64,000 nt of DNA, from the NCBI RefSeq assembly GCF_007830635.1, contig NZ_VLLA01000013.1:62001-126000 (forward strand), read 5' to 3'. How positions within the stretch are numbered: position 1 is the stretch's first letter; each line of letters opens with the position of its first letter. The position numbers and the translations under genes are program-made. This stretch comes from Bradyrhizobium huanghuaihaiense. GTDB taxonomy: Bacteria; Pseudomonadota; Alphaproteobacteria; Rhizobiales; Xanthobacteraceae. The notes beneath the pieces are model-generated. The model ran no database searches, was not told the origin of the DNA, and was given only the letters and a program-made list of their open reading frames with translations. Below, piece after piece: positions 42,719 through 51,551 of this stretch.

Positions 42719-43588
42719 ATGAGCCTCAAGTTCTCGGTCGGCGATCTCACCATCCATCGCGTCATCGAGCAGGAAACCTCGTTCGTCCCGGCGCTGGAAA
42801 TGCTGCCGGGACTGACGGCGGAGGTGCTGGCCGAGAACCGGGCGTGGATGCGGCAGGCCAAGGCGCTCGACGACAACGATGTGCTGATGTTGTGCTTCCA
42901 GTCCTATGTGGTGAAGACGCCGCACCACACCATTTTGATCGACAGCTGCATCGGCAACGACAAGCCGCGCCCCAATCGGCCGAAATGGAACATGAAGACC
43001 GACGACACGTACCTGAGCGGGCTCAAGGCCGCCGGGTTTGCGGTCGACGACATCGACTTCGTGATGTGCACGCATCTGCATGTCGATCACGTCGGCTGGA
43101 ACACGCGGCTGGAGAATGGCCGCTGGGTGCCGACCTTCCCCAAGGCGCGCTACGTCTTCGCCAGGCAGGAATACGACCACTGGTCCGCCGAGAATGCGAA
43201 GACGGAGATCCCGCCCTTCGCCGACAGCGTGCTGCCGGTGGTCGAGGCTAACAGGCACGAGCTCGTCGGCAACGATCATCAGATCGGCGATCACGTCCGC
43301 ATCCTGCCGACGCCCGGTCACACGCCGGGCCACATCGCGATCACGATGGGCCGCGGCAAGGACGACGCGGTGTTTTCGGGCGATCTCATGCATTCGCCGT
43401 TGCAGACGCTCTATCCGGAGCTGTCGATCAAGTTCGACGTCGACCCCGCGAAGGCGGCCACGACGCGCCGCAGCTTCCTGGAGCGTTATTGCGACACCGA
43501 CACGCTGTGCTGCACCGCGCATTTCCCCTCGCCGTCGGTGGGGAAGATCAAGCGCAAGGGCAACGCGTTCGTGTGTGCGGCGGTGTGA
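42719..43588 (+). CDS. MBL-fold metallo-hydrolase (lactonase-like), copy B
   Basis: The 289-residue enzyme has the metal motif HLHVDH (H119, H121, D123, H124), TPGHTPGH with the next His, and FSGDLMHSP with the bridging Asp. The last ligand His appears in TAHFPSPSVG. It is a paralogue of the protein encoded at 40022-40870 (shared THLHVDHVGWNT and WVPTFPKARYVF). Hydrolysis of a lactone or ester is likely; the substrate is unknown. It follows the GST gene after 14 bases. Confidence 0.9.
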   Translation: MSLKFSVGDLTIHRVIEQETSFVPALEMLPGLTAEVLAENRAWMRQAKALDDNDVLMLCFQSYVVKTPHHTILIDSCIGNDKPRPNRPKWNMKTDDTYLSGLKAAGFAVDDIDFVMCTHLHVDHVGWNTRLENGRWVPTFPKARYVFARQEYDHWSAENAKTEIPPFADSVLPVVEANRHELVGNDHQIGDHVRILPTPGHTPGHIAITMGRGKDDAVFSGDLMHSPLQTLYPELSIKFDVDPAKAATTRRSFLERYCDTDTLCCTAHFPSPSVGKIKRKGNAFVCAAV

Positions 43589-43614
43589 TTTAGCCGAGGT
43601 CGCGCGGCGAACTC

Positions 43615-43775
43615 CCATCCTCCCCTGGAGGGGGAGGATCGGTTCGCATGCAGCGAAGCGGAATGCGAACCGAGGTGGGGTGACGGTCTTTCCTCGTTGA
43701 ATACTGCCCGCGTGGAGAGATCACCCCACCCCGCTCGCGCTTCGCGCGATCGACCCTCCCCCTCCAGGGGAGGGT
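43615..43775. repeat. Palindromic repeat (CTCCCCTGGAGGGGGAG family), copy 1
   Basis: The element starts CATCCTCCCCTGGAGGGGGA and ends CCCTCCAGGGGAGGGT; inside are GAGGTGGGGTGA and TCACCCCACC and a GCTCGCGCTTCGCGCGATCG hairpin. A second copy of the same family lies at 57147-57305. Confidence 0.88.
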
Positions 43776-43800
43776 AAGAGACCCCACGACGGAGGAAACG

Positions 43801-44949
43801 ATGGCCGATCTCCCCGACATTCCCCTCCCCGCCGGCATCCGCTCGCGTCATGTCGACGGCATCAACGGCTTGCGCATGCATGTGCTCGAAGCCGGGTTCG
43901 AGACCAAGGGCCGTCCGTGCATCCTGCTGCTGCACGGCTTTCCCGAGCTGGCCTTCTCCTGGCGCAAGGTGATGCCGGCGCTGGCGGAGGCCGGCTATCA
44001 CGTGATCGCGCCGGACCAGCGCGGCTATGGCCGCACCACGGGATGGACCGCGGACTATGACGGGGATCTCACGCCGTTCTCGCTTCCGAACCTGGTGCGC
44101 GACGCGCTCGCTCTGGTGTCGGCGTTCGGCTACAGGCAGGTCGATCTCGCCGGGCACGATTTCGGCAGCCCGGTCGCGGCGTGGTGCGCGCTGATCCGGC
44201 CCGACGTGTTTCGCTCGGTGACGCTGATGAGCGCGCCGTTCGGCGGAGCGCCGACATTGCCGTTCGATACGGTCGATGGTCCCGCAAAGGCTGCCGTGGA
44301 AGATCCCGTTCATCGCGAGCTCGCCGCGCTGCCGCGCCCGCGCAAACACTATCAATGGTACTACGCGACACGTCCGGCCAACGCGGAGATGCAGCACGCG
44401 CCACAGGGCGTGCATGATTTCCTGCGCGCTTATTATCATCACAAGAGCGCGGACTGGACCGACAACAAACCGTATCCGCTCAAGGCGTGGTCGGCAGACG
44501 AACTCGCAAAACTGCCGACCTATTACGTGATGGACGCCGGCGAGACCATGGCCGAGACGGTCGCGAAGGAGATGCCCTCGCCCGCCGCGATCGCCGCGAA
44601 CCAATGGCTGCCGGACAGCGACCTCGCCTATTACAGCGCCGAATACAGCCGCACCGGATTCCAGGGGAGCTTGCAATGGTATCGCTACGGCACGTCGGGC
44701 ATGCTCAACAGCGAGATGCAGCTGTTCGCAGGACGCAGCATCGACGTGCCCTCCTGCTTCATCTCCGGCAAGCAGGACTGGGGCACCCATCAGCGCCCCG
44801 GCGTGTTCGAGGCGATGCAGGGGCGCGGCTGCACGAAGATGCTCGGCTGCCATCTCGTCGACGGCGCCGGCCATTGGGTGCAGCAGGAGCAGCCGGCCGA
44901 GGTGAGCCGGTTGCTGCTCGACTTCCTCGCAAAGGCCGGCACGGTCTGA
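43801..44949 (+). CDS. Epoxide-hydrolase-like alpha/beta hydrolase
   Basis: The 382-residue protein has the epoxide-hydrolase signature: the oxyanion motif HGFPE (about 45-49), the nucleophile elbow GHDFGS (Asp about 120) and the base His in GAGHWVQQEQP near the C-terminus. The lid region (about 155-290) holds candidate Tyr residues (QWYYATRP, YYVMDAG, LQWYRYG). It probably opens an epoxide by hydrolysis or cleaves a related halide or ester. It follows the MBL/GST genes on the same strand after a repeat. Confidence 0.87.
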   Translation: MADLPDIPLPAGIRSRHVDGINGLRMHVLEAGFETKGRPCILLLHGFPELAFSWRKVMPALAEAGYHVIAPDQRGYGRTTGWTADYDGDLTPFSLPNLVRDALALVSAFGYRQVDLAGHDFGSPVAAWCALIRPDVFRSVTLMSAPFGGAPTLPFDTVDGPAKAAVEDPVHRELAALPRPRKHYQWYYATRPANAEMQHAPQGVHDFLRAYYHHKSADWTDNKPYPLKAWSADELAKLPTYYVMDAGETMAETVAKEMPSPAAIAANQWLPDSDLAYYSAEYSRTGFQGSLQWYRYGTSGMLNSEMQLFAGRSIDVPSCFISGKQDWGTHQRPGVFEAMQGRGCTKMLGCHLVDGAGHWVQQEQPAEVSRLLLDFLAKAGTV

Positions 44950-44976
44950 TTTGACCCGGAAACCGCGGCGCCGTAT

Positions 44977-45001
44977 ATAGTTTAGAATAGTTCTAAACTA
45001 T
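44977..45001. promoter_or_regulatory. Irr-type iron control element (ICE) before mbfA
   Basis: ATAGTTTAGAA and TTCTAAACTAT are exact 11-base arms around TAG. The core TTTAGAA-TAG-TTCTAAA matches the rhizobial iron control element bound by Irr. It lies 15 bases upstream of the GTG start of the ferritin-like/VIT gene, so binding would block that promoter under low iron. Confidence 0.9.
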
Positions 45002-45016
45002 CGAAACAGGGCCGTC

Positions 45017-45988
45017 GTGAAGAATTTTGCCGATCTGACCGAGCGCGAGGTGCTGGCGGTCGCGATCTCCTCCGAGGAGGAGGACAGCCGCATCTACATG
45101 ACCTTCGCCGAGGATCTGAAGGAGCGCTATCCGGACTCGGCCAAGCTGTTCGAGCAGATGGCCGAGGAGGAACGCGGCCATCGCCACATGCTGCTGGAGA
45201 TGTACGAGCAGCGCTTCGGCCAGCATCTGCCGCCGATCCGCCGCGATGACGTCAGGGGCTTCCTGCGCCGCCGCCCGATCTGGCTGACCAAGAACCTGCC
45301 ACTCGACACCATCCGCAAGGAGGTCGAGACCATGGAGCTCCAGGCCGAGCGCTTCTACGCCAAGGCCGCCGAGCAGGCGGATGACGTCAACGTGCGCCGG
45401 CTGCTCGGCGACCTCGCCGAGGCCGAGAAGAACCACGAGCACACCGCCGCGAAACTGACCGGCGAGATCCTGAAGCCCGACGTCCGCGCCGAGGAAGACC
45501 GCACGCGCAGGCGCATGTTCGTGCTGCAATATGTGCAGCCGGGCCTCGCCGGCCTGATGGACGGCTCGGTCTCGACGCTGGCGCCGCTGTTCGCGGCCGC
45601 CTTCGCCACGCATCAGAACTGGCAGACATTTCTCGTCGGCCTCGCCGCCTCGATCGGCGCCGGCATCAGCATGGGCTTTGCGGAAGCGCTGTCCGACGAC
45701 GGCTCGCTGACGGGGCGCGGCTCGCCCTGGCTGCGCGGCGTCACCTGCGGCGCGATGACGACGCTCGGCGGGCTCGGCCACACCGCGCCTTATCTGGTGC
45801 CCGACACATGGCCGAACGCTTTCTGGATCGCAACCGCGATCGCCTGCGTCGTCGTGTTCTTCGAATTATGGGCGATCGCCTTCATCCGCTCGCGCTACAT
45901 GGACACGCCATTCCTCCAGGCCGTGTTCCAGATCGTTCTCGGCGGCGCCATCGTGCTGGCTGTGGGGATATTGATCGGGGCAGCGTAG
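45017..45988 (+). CDS. mbfA: Membrane-bound ferritin-like iron exporter (MbfA/Er-VIT1)
   Basis: The 323-residue protein has a cytoplasmic ferritin-like/erythrin four-helix domain (about 1-150) with di-iron Glu/His ligands in SSEEEDSRIY, EEERGHRHM, METMELQAERFY and AEAEKNHEH, then a VIT1/CCC1 transporter domain (about 165-323) with about five transmembrane helices and GFAEALSDDGS. MbfA exports excess iron and protects against iron and peroxide stress in rhizobia. The start is GTG at 45017 with AGGG upstream. Regulation by Irr is indicated by the perfect operator at 44977-45001. Confidence 0.93.
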   Translation: MKNFADLTEREVLAVAISSEEEDSRIYMTFAEDLKERYPDSAKLFEQMAEEERGHRHMLLEMYEQRFGQHLPPIRRDDVRGFLRRRPIWLTKNLPLDTIRKEVETMELQAERFYAKAAEQADDVNVRRLLGDLAEAEKNHEHTAAKLTGEILKPDVRAEEDRTRRRMFVLQYVQPGLAGLMDGSVSTLAPLFAAAFATHQNWQTFLVGLAASIGAGISMGFAEALSDDGSLTGRGSPWLRGVTCGAMTTLGGLGHTAPYLVPDTWPNAFWIATAIACVVVFFELWAIAFIRSRYMDTPFLQAVFQIVLGGAIVLAVGILIGAA

Positions 45989-45998
45989 CGGCCACACA

Positions 45999-46116
45999 CT
46001 CGCTGTCATGCCCCGGCTTGACCGGGGCATCCAGTACGCTGCGGCAGCAGTTCGTTCACACAACTCCCGCCGCGGCGTACTGGATCGCCCGGTCAAGCCG
46101 GGCGATGACAGCGAGT
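45999..46116. repeat. Palindromic repeat (GTCATGCCCCGGCTTG family), copy 1
   Basis: The arms ACTCGCTGTCATGCCCCGGC and GCCGGGCGATGACAGCGAGT pair apart from one or two bases and enclose CCAGTACGCTGC and GCGTACTGGATCGC. A related copy is at 48251-48355. Confidence 0.87.
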
Positions 46117-46228
46117 TCTTGACTCCATCCGTTCCGTCCCGCCCACACATCAATCGCCATCAAACACCGGTTGCGGCGTTCGGCCAAACTGCGCATCATC
46201 CTCCAACAACCGGAGCGGGAGACACGCC

Positions 46229-47701
46229 GTGGCCAGATCGGAATGGAGTTTCAAGAGCGCGGTCGAGCTGTCGGCCGCATTGAACGCGAAGAAGGTCTCC
46301 GCGGTCGAGCTCACGCAGGATGCGATCGGCCGCATCGAGCGTCACGACGGCAAGATCAACGCGATCTGCGTCCAGGATTTCGATCGCGCGCTCGGCGTCG
46401 CGCGCGAGGCGGACGTCGCATTGGCCCGCGGCGAGCGCAAACCGCTGCTCGGCCTGCCCGTGATGATCAAGGAATCCTTCAACATCGCCGGCCTGCCGAC
46501 GACCTGGGGCTTCGTGCCGCAGAAGGATTTCAGGCCCGTGGAAGACGCGCTGCCGGTGGCCCGCATCAAAGAGGCCGGTGGCGTGATCCTCGGCAAGACC
46601 AACGTGCCGGTCGGCCTCTCCGACTGGCAAAGCTACAACGACATCTACGGCACCACGAACAACCCCTACGATCTCGGCCGCACCCCGGGTGGATCGTCCG
46701 GCGGATCGTCGGCCGCCCTTGCCGCAGGTTATTGCGCGCTCGCCACCGGCTCCGACATCGGCGGCTCCCTGCGCGTGCCGGCATTTCATTGCGGCATCTT
46801 CGCTCACAAGCCGACCATCAATCTCTGCCCGGCGCGCGGTGAGACCCCGCCGCCATTTCCAGCCCTTCCGCGCGAAGGCGACCTCGCGGTCATCGGCCCG
46901 ATGGCACGCAGCGCTGCGGATCTGGCCTTGCTGCTCGACGTCATGGCCGGACCGGATCCGCTGGAAGCCGGTGTCGCCTACAAGCTCGATTTGCCTGTTG
47001 CGCGACATCAGTCGCTGCGGGATTTTCGTGTCCTGGTGATCGACAGCCATCCGCTGCTGCCGGCCGACCGGGACGTCCGCGGCGCGATCGACAAGCTCGC
47101 AACCGATCTTGCGAAGGCCGGCGTCACGGTCGCACGCGAGAGCGCGCTGCTGCCGGATTTCGCGGAGACCTCGCGACTTTACATGCGCATGCTGCTGGGC
47201 TTCCTCGGCGCGTTCTTCCTGCCGGAGGAGCTCGCGGATTCGCGGGCACAAGCGAGCCAATTGTCGCCGGAGGACCGGAGCCTCGGCGCCGAGCGGCTGC
47301 GCGGCACGATTGCAAGCCACCGCGCCTGGGTGCTCGACGCCGGTCGCCGCGCCGGCCTGCGCGCGCAATGGCGCGCGCTGTTCAACAGCTTCGACGCGGT
47401 GATCTGCCCGATCATGCCGACGCCGGCCTTTCCGCATGATCATTTGCCGGAACAGGACCTGCGACGCATCAGCATCGACGGCACGGACTACCCCTATTCC
47501 GACCAGCTCGCCTGGCCGGGCATCGCGACGCTTCCGGGCCTGCCTGCGACGGCCGTCCCGCTCGGGCTGTCGAAAGACGGCCTGCCGCTCGGCGGGCAGA
47601 TCGTCGGCCCGTGGCTGGAAGATCGCACGCCGCTGAAGCTCGCCGAGCTGATCGAGAGGGAGTTCGGCGGATTCGTGCCGCCGAAGATGTTTGACGATTG
47701 A
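46229..47701 (+). CDS. Amidase (amidase-signature family)
   Basis: The 490-residue hydrolase has the Ser-cisSer-Lys triad region of the amidase signature family: the Lys in LPVMIKESFN (about residue 80), the Gly/Ser loop GRTPGGSSGGSSAALA (about 152-167) and the nucleophile Ser in GSDIGGSLRVPA (about 173-184). It hydrolyses an amide bond; the substrate cannot be read and no transporter is linked. The start is GTG at 46229 with CGGGAG about 9 bases upstream. Confidence 0.9.
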   Translation: MARSEWSFKSAVELSAALNAKKVSAVELTQDAIGRIERHDGKINAICVQDFDRALGVAREADVALARGERKPLLGLPVMIKESFNIAGLPTTWGFVPQKDFRPVEDALPVARIKEAGGVILGKTNVPVGLSDWQSYNDIYGTTNNPYDLGRTPGGSSGGSSAALAAGYCALATGSDIGGSLRVPAFHCGIFAHKPTINLCPARGETPPPFPALPREGDLAVIGPMARSAADLALLLDVMAGPDPLEAGVAYKLDLPVARHQSLRDFRVLVIDSHPLLPADRDVRGAIDKLATDLAKAGVTVARESALLPDFAETSRLYMRMLLGFLGAFFLPEELADSRAQASQLSPEDRSLGAERLRGTIASHRAWVLDAGRRAGLRAQWRALFNSFDAVICPIMPTPAFPHDHLPEQDLRRISIDGTDYPYSDQLAWPGIATLPGLPATAVPLGLSKDGLPLGGQIVGPWLEDRTPLKLAELIEREFGGFVPPKMFDD

Positions 47702-47718
47702 TGCTTTCGAGGATTTCT

Positions 47719-47803
47719 GTAGCCCGGATGGAGCGAAGCGAAATCCGGGAGCCGATCCGCGGAAAGACACTCCCGGATTGCGCTTCGCTCCATCCGGGCT
47801 ACG
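47719..47803. repeat. Palindromic repeat (GTAGCCCGGATGGAGCG family)
   Basis: The arms GTAGCCCGGATGGAGCGAAG and CTTCGCTCCATCCGGGCTAC are near-perfect complements with AATCCGGGAG and CTCCCGGATT inside. A half-copy of the same family lies at 53391-53422. Confidence 0.88.
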
Positions 47804-47866
47804 GTCTTCTCGCAAGCGGGTTCGCGCTCCGCGTGTCCCGGAATGACAGAGAGAGGAGGAAGCACC

Positions 47867-48220
47867 ATGAGCCAGGATCTCGAACAGCTCACCGCGCTCA
47901 ATCGCGACTACGTCGCCTCCGTTCAGAACTGCGACGTCAGGCGCTTCGACGAGATCCTGGCGCCTGAGTTCTACTGCTCCAATCCCGACAAGACGCTGGT
48001 CGATCGCGCCGCCTTCCTGGAGCAGACGGCGCGGCCGATCGCGATCCGCAACCTGCATGCGTATGACGTCATCATCCGCATCATGGGCGACTTCGCCATC
48101 ATCCACGCGGCGACCAGCTACACCACGGCCGACGGCCAGCAGGCGACGGGCCGGTATACCGATTGCTGGGCGAAGAAGAACGGAACGTGGCTGGCCGTGT
48201 CGGCGCACGTGTCGCGGTGA
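47867..48220 (+). CDS. NTF2/SnoaL-like small protein (DUF4440 type)
   Basis: The 117-residue product has the cone-shaped NTF2-like fold signature: an N-terminal helix (LTALNRDYVASVQNCDVRRF), a short FYCSNPDKTLVDRAAFLEQT segment and beta-strands near the end (DFAIIHAATSYTTADG, RYTDCWAKKNGTWLAVSAHV). Such proteins can be small enzymes, binding proteins or accessory domains. AGAGGAGG precedes the ATG at 47867. It lies between two repeats with no obvious operon partner. Confidence 0.8.
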   Translation: MSQDLEQLTALNRDYVASVQNCDVRRFDEILAPEFYCSNPDKTLVDRAAFLEQTARPIAIRNLHAYDVIIRIMGDFAIIHAATSYTTADGQQATGRYTDCWAKKNGTWLAVSAHVSR

Positions 48221-48250
48221 GGTGAGCCCATTGCCTCCACACCCTCCACT

Positions 48251-48355
48251 GTCATGCCCCGGCTTGACCGGGGCATCCAGTACTCCGCGGCGGCAATTGT
48301 GCAAACGAACGAACGCCGCGGAGTACTGGATCGCCCGCCTTCGCGGGCGATGACA
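48251..48355. repeat. Palindromic repeat (GTCATGCCCCGGCTTG family), copy 2
   Basis: The element starts GTCATGCCCCGGCTTGACCG and ends CGGGCGATGAC, with CCAGTACTCCGCGG and CCGCGGAGTACTGG as the inner pair. It lies between convergent genes. Confidence 0.87.
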
Positions 48356-48389
48356 CCTGTTTTGTAGCTGCGCTGGTGAACGCCAGCGA

Positions 48390-49478
48390 TCAACTATCGA
48401 ACACGATCACGCTGCGCAGCGTCTTGCCGGCTTTCATGTTGGCAAAGCCCTCGTTGATCTCAGACAATTTCAGCTTCGCCGAGATCCAGTCCTCGAGGTG
48501 CAGCCGGCCGCGCAGGTAGAAATCGACGAGGCGCGGCATGTCGACGCGGAAATGGTTCGAGCCCATCGAGGAACCCTGGATCCTGCGCTCGCGTAGGAAG
48601 TCGAAGCCGTGCAGCTCGATCTTCTGGCCGAACGGGATCATGCCGACGATGGTGGCGGTGCCGCCGGCGGCGAGCATGCCGAACGCTTGCTCCGCGGTCT
48701 CCTTGCGGCCGAGCACCTCGAAGGCGTGGTGCACGCCGCCATTGGTGAGGTCGCGGACCTGCTTCACGACGTCGCCGTCGGCGGGATTGATGATGTCGGT
48801 GGCGCCCAGCTTGGTCGCGAGCTGGAGCTTTGCCGGATTGGTGTCGATGGCGATGATGCGGCCGGCGCCCGCGATCTGCGCGCCGTTGATCGCGGCCATG
48901 CCGACGCCGCCGCAGCCGATCACCGCCACGGTCTCGCCGGCCGTCACCTTTGCCGTGTTTACGACCGCACCATAGCCGGTGATGACGCCGCAGCCGATCA
49001 GCGCGGCGAGATCGAGCGGCATATCCTTGCGGATCTTCACGATGGCGTTCTCGTGCACCAGCATCTGCTCGGCAAAGGAGGAGAGATTGAGGAACTGGTG
49101 CAGCTTCTCGGAGCGAGACCACTGCATGCGGTTGGAGACGCCCGGCAGCATCTTCACCGTCGCATCGGTGCAGAGCACGGTGCGGCCGGTGGTGCAATTG
49201 TCGCACGTGCCGCAGAACACCGAGAGACACGTGACGACGTGATCGCCCGGCTTGACGTAAGTGACGTCGGAGCCGACCTGTTCGACCACGCCGGCAGACT
49301 CATGCCCGAGCACCGCCGGCAGCGGATGCGGATAGAGGCCTTCCATGAAGTGCAGGTCGGAGTGGCAGAGGCCGGCCACCGCGGTGCGGATCAGGACCTC
49401 GCGCGGGCCGGGCTTCGGCAGGCTGACATCCTCGATGACCAGCGGCTGGTTGACTTCATAGAGGACGGCGGCCTTCAT
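48390..49478 (-). CDS. Zinc-dependent alcohol dehydrogenase (MDR family)
   Basis: The 362-residue enzyme is a class III-like Zn-ADH. Catalytic zinc ligands are the Cys of GLCHSDLHF (about 38) and the His of LGHESAG (about 59), with a Cys in IGCGVITGYG. The structural zinc Cys cluster is in CGTCDNCTTGRTVLC, and the nucleotide fold starts AVIGCGGVGMAAI. It oxidises an alcohol with NAD(P)+. The acyl-CoA dehydrogenase gene lies 44 bases upstream on the same strand, so both are probably co-transcribed. Confidence 0.92.
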   Translation of the reverse strand: MKAAVLYEVNQPLVIEDVSLPKPGPREVLIRTAVAGLCHSDLHFMEGLYPHPLPAVLGHESAGVVEQVGSDVTYVKPGDHVVTCLSVFCGTCDNCTTGRTVLCTDATVKMLPGVSNRMQWSRSEKLHQFLNLSSFAEQMLVHENAIVKIRKDMPLDLAALIGCGVITGYGAVVNTAKVTAGETVAVIGCGGVGMAAINGAQIAGAGRIIAIDTNPAKLQLATKLGATDIINPADGDVVKQVRDLTNGGVHHAFEVLGRKETAEQAFGMLAAGGTATIVGMIPFGQKIELHGFDFLRERRIQGSSMGSNHFRVDMPRLVDFYLRGRLHLEDWISAKLKLSEINEGFANMKAGKTLRSVIVFDS

Positions 49479-49522
49479 CGAACACTCCCTATCGCGTTTC
49501 TTGTTTGATCGCGGCGCGCAGC

Positions 49523-51307
49523 CTACGCCGCCAGAACCAGTTCGCCAACCTCGCTCATGCCGGCTGGGCTATCACCGAACAGCAGCGCGGCGATCTTGGC
49601 CTGCGCGGCATTTTCCGTCAGCCGGAACGGATCACTTGGCGACACGCGATGGTCAATCACCAGGCGCGACAGCAGCAGCCGGCGCGCATCACCGCGCATC
49701 TCGTGGATGCGATGCGCTTCCCAGGCGAGCGCGACCGCGCTTGCGACATGATAGAGCAGGCTGGTAGCGCGGCGCGCATCGGCTTCGTTCTCCGACTTGC
49801 CCGCGACCTCGCGCGCAAAGCCGACCGCGCGATCGACGAGGCCGCGCAGATTGTCGCGCCAGGCCGGCGGCACGGAGGCGCTGTCGTCGAGCCGGGCATG
49901 CAGATCGGCGGCGAGCGCGGATTCCGCGCCATGGCGGCCAACCGCACGCCGGAGCGCATCGATCGCGACGATGTTGCCGGTGCCTTCCCAGACCGAGCCG
50001 AGATGCGCATCGCGCAAGAGCCGTGGGGTAGCGAATTCCTCGATATAGCCGATGCCGCCGCGCATCTCGAGCGCATCGCCGCAGACCTTTCGCGCATCGC
50101 GCGTGGCGCGGAATTTCAGCGTCGGGGTCAGGATGCGCAGCAGCGCCGCCGCATCCTGGCTGCCGGCCTCGGCACGGTCGAGCGCGTCGGCGGTGAGAAA
50201 GCTCATCGACAGCGCCTGCTCGACCGGCAGCATGATCTTCAGCATCTGCCGCCGCCCGAGCGGCAAGTCGATGATGCGCTGACCGAACACGACGCGGTTC
50301 TTCGCCACGGTCATCGCATCATGATAGGCACGGCGCATCAGCGCGGTCGACTTGACGCCATTGGAGAGCCGCGAGGAGTTCACCATCTCGGCCATCTGCA
50401 CGAAGCCGCGATCGAGCTTGCCGACCGCATAGGCAATGGCGCCTTCGAGCTTGATCTCGCCCGAAGCCATCGACCGCGTGCCGAGCTTGTCCTTCAGGCG
50501 CACGATCCGGTAGTGATTCTGCGAGCCGTCATCGAGGAAGCGCGGCATCAGGAACAGGCCGACGCCACGCGTGCCGGGTCCGGCGCCTTCGGGGCGCGCC
50601 AGCAGCATCACGACTTTCGCATCGGCATTCGAGCAGAACCATTTTTCGCCAGTGAGGCGCCAGTGGTCGCCCTCCTGCACCGCGCGCGTGGTCAGCGTGC
50701 CGACGTCGGAGCCGCCCTCCTTCTCGGTCATGAACTGGCCGCCTTGCGTCAGCTTGCTCATGTCGGTCGAGGTCAGTCCGTCCAGATATTTTGCCTTCAG
50801 CGCCTCGCTGCCGAAATTCGCCAGCAGTTTCGCGCAGCCGTCAGTGACGTTGATCGGGCAGCCCATGCCGAATTCGGTCTGGTTGAACAGAAAGGTGAAA
50901 GCGTGCTTGGCGACGACGGGATATTTGTCCGGCCAACCCATGATGCCCTTGCGGATCGAGAGCGCGTGAATGCCAAACTGGCCGAACGCGGCGTTCTCCA
51001 GCTCGCGATAGGCCGGGTGGTATTCGATCGACTGCACGTCGCGGCCGAACTTGTCGCGCTGATGCAGCACCGGCGTGTGCCGGTCCGCAAGCCGCGCGCA
51101 CTCGTCGAGCCGGCCGCCGGCGAGCTCGCCGAGGCGGTCGAGATGCGGCTCGATGTGGCGGAACAGATTATCCGGCAGATGGATGCGAAGCAGGTCCGTC
51201 AGCGCCGGATCGGCACGGTAGAAATTCATGCCCGTGGTGTCGGGTGCCAGCAGGCCGGATGGCTCGGCCGCGACATGTTTCGGCTGTGCTGGGACCGGCT
51301 TGTGCAT
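49523..51307 (-). CDS. Acyl-CoA dehydrogenase family protein (AidB-like)
   Basis: The 594-residue flavoprotein has the acyl-CoA-dehydrogenase fold with an extended N-terminus, as in AidB and related large members. FAD/substrate motifs are MTEKEGGSDVGTL (about 190-203), the LTGEKWFCSNADA segment, and GGIGYIEEFATPRLLRDAHL near residue 430. It may oxidise branched or long acyl-CoAs, or be a DNA- or stress-associated AidB homologue; the sequence does not decide between them. It is the upstream member of a pair with the alcohol dehydrogenase. Confidence 0.88.
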   Translation of the reverse strand: MHKPVPAQPKHVAAEPSGLLAPDTTGMNFYRADPALTDLLRIHLPDNLFRHIEPHLDRLGELAGGRLDECARLADRHTPVLHQRDKFGRDVQSIEYHPAYRELENAAFGQFGIHALSIRKGIMGWPDKYPVVAKHAFTFLFNQTEFGMGCPINVTDGCAKLLANFGSEALKAKYLDGLTSTDMSKLTQGGQFMTEKEGGSDVGTLTTRAVQEGDHWRLTGEKWFCSNADAKVVMLLARPEGAGPGTRGVGLFLMPRFLDDGSQNHYRIVRLKDKLGTRSMASGEIKLEGAIAYAVGKLDRGFVQMAEMVNSSRLSNGVKSTALMRRAYHDAMTVAKNRVVFGQRIIDLPLGRRQMLKIMLPVEQALSMSFLTADALDRAEAGSQDAAALLRILTPTLKFRATRDARKVCGDALEMRGGIGYIEEFATPRLLRDAHLGSVWEGTGNIVAIDALRRAVGRHGAESALAADLHARLDDSASVPPAWRDNLRGLVDRAVGFAREVAGKSENEADARRATSLLYHVASAVALAWEAHRIHEMRGDARRLLLSRLVIDHRVSPSDPFRLTENAAQAKIAALLFGDSPAGMSEVGELVLAA

Positions 51308-51551
51308 GATCGTCCTCTTCGTTTCCGCCTTACGGACATTTTGCGCTGTTTTCGCGCTTGCCGCTTTGAATGATGTCGATCATGCTCCAGCCAGGAAGCG
51401 CGATAAAGCCGCAAATTGTCAGGGAGGCATGATCGCCGTGATGGAGCAATTCGCTCTGCGGAATTGTGATCGACTGGCCGTCGGTTCTTGGCTGGTTGTC
51501 CGCGCGGCCCATGCATAGATCAGCGGCTCCCCCGTCCTGAGAGATCACGCC

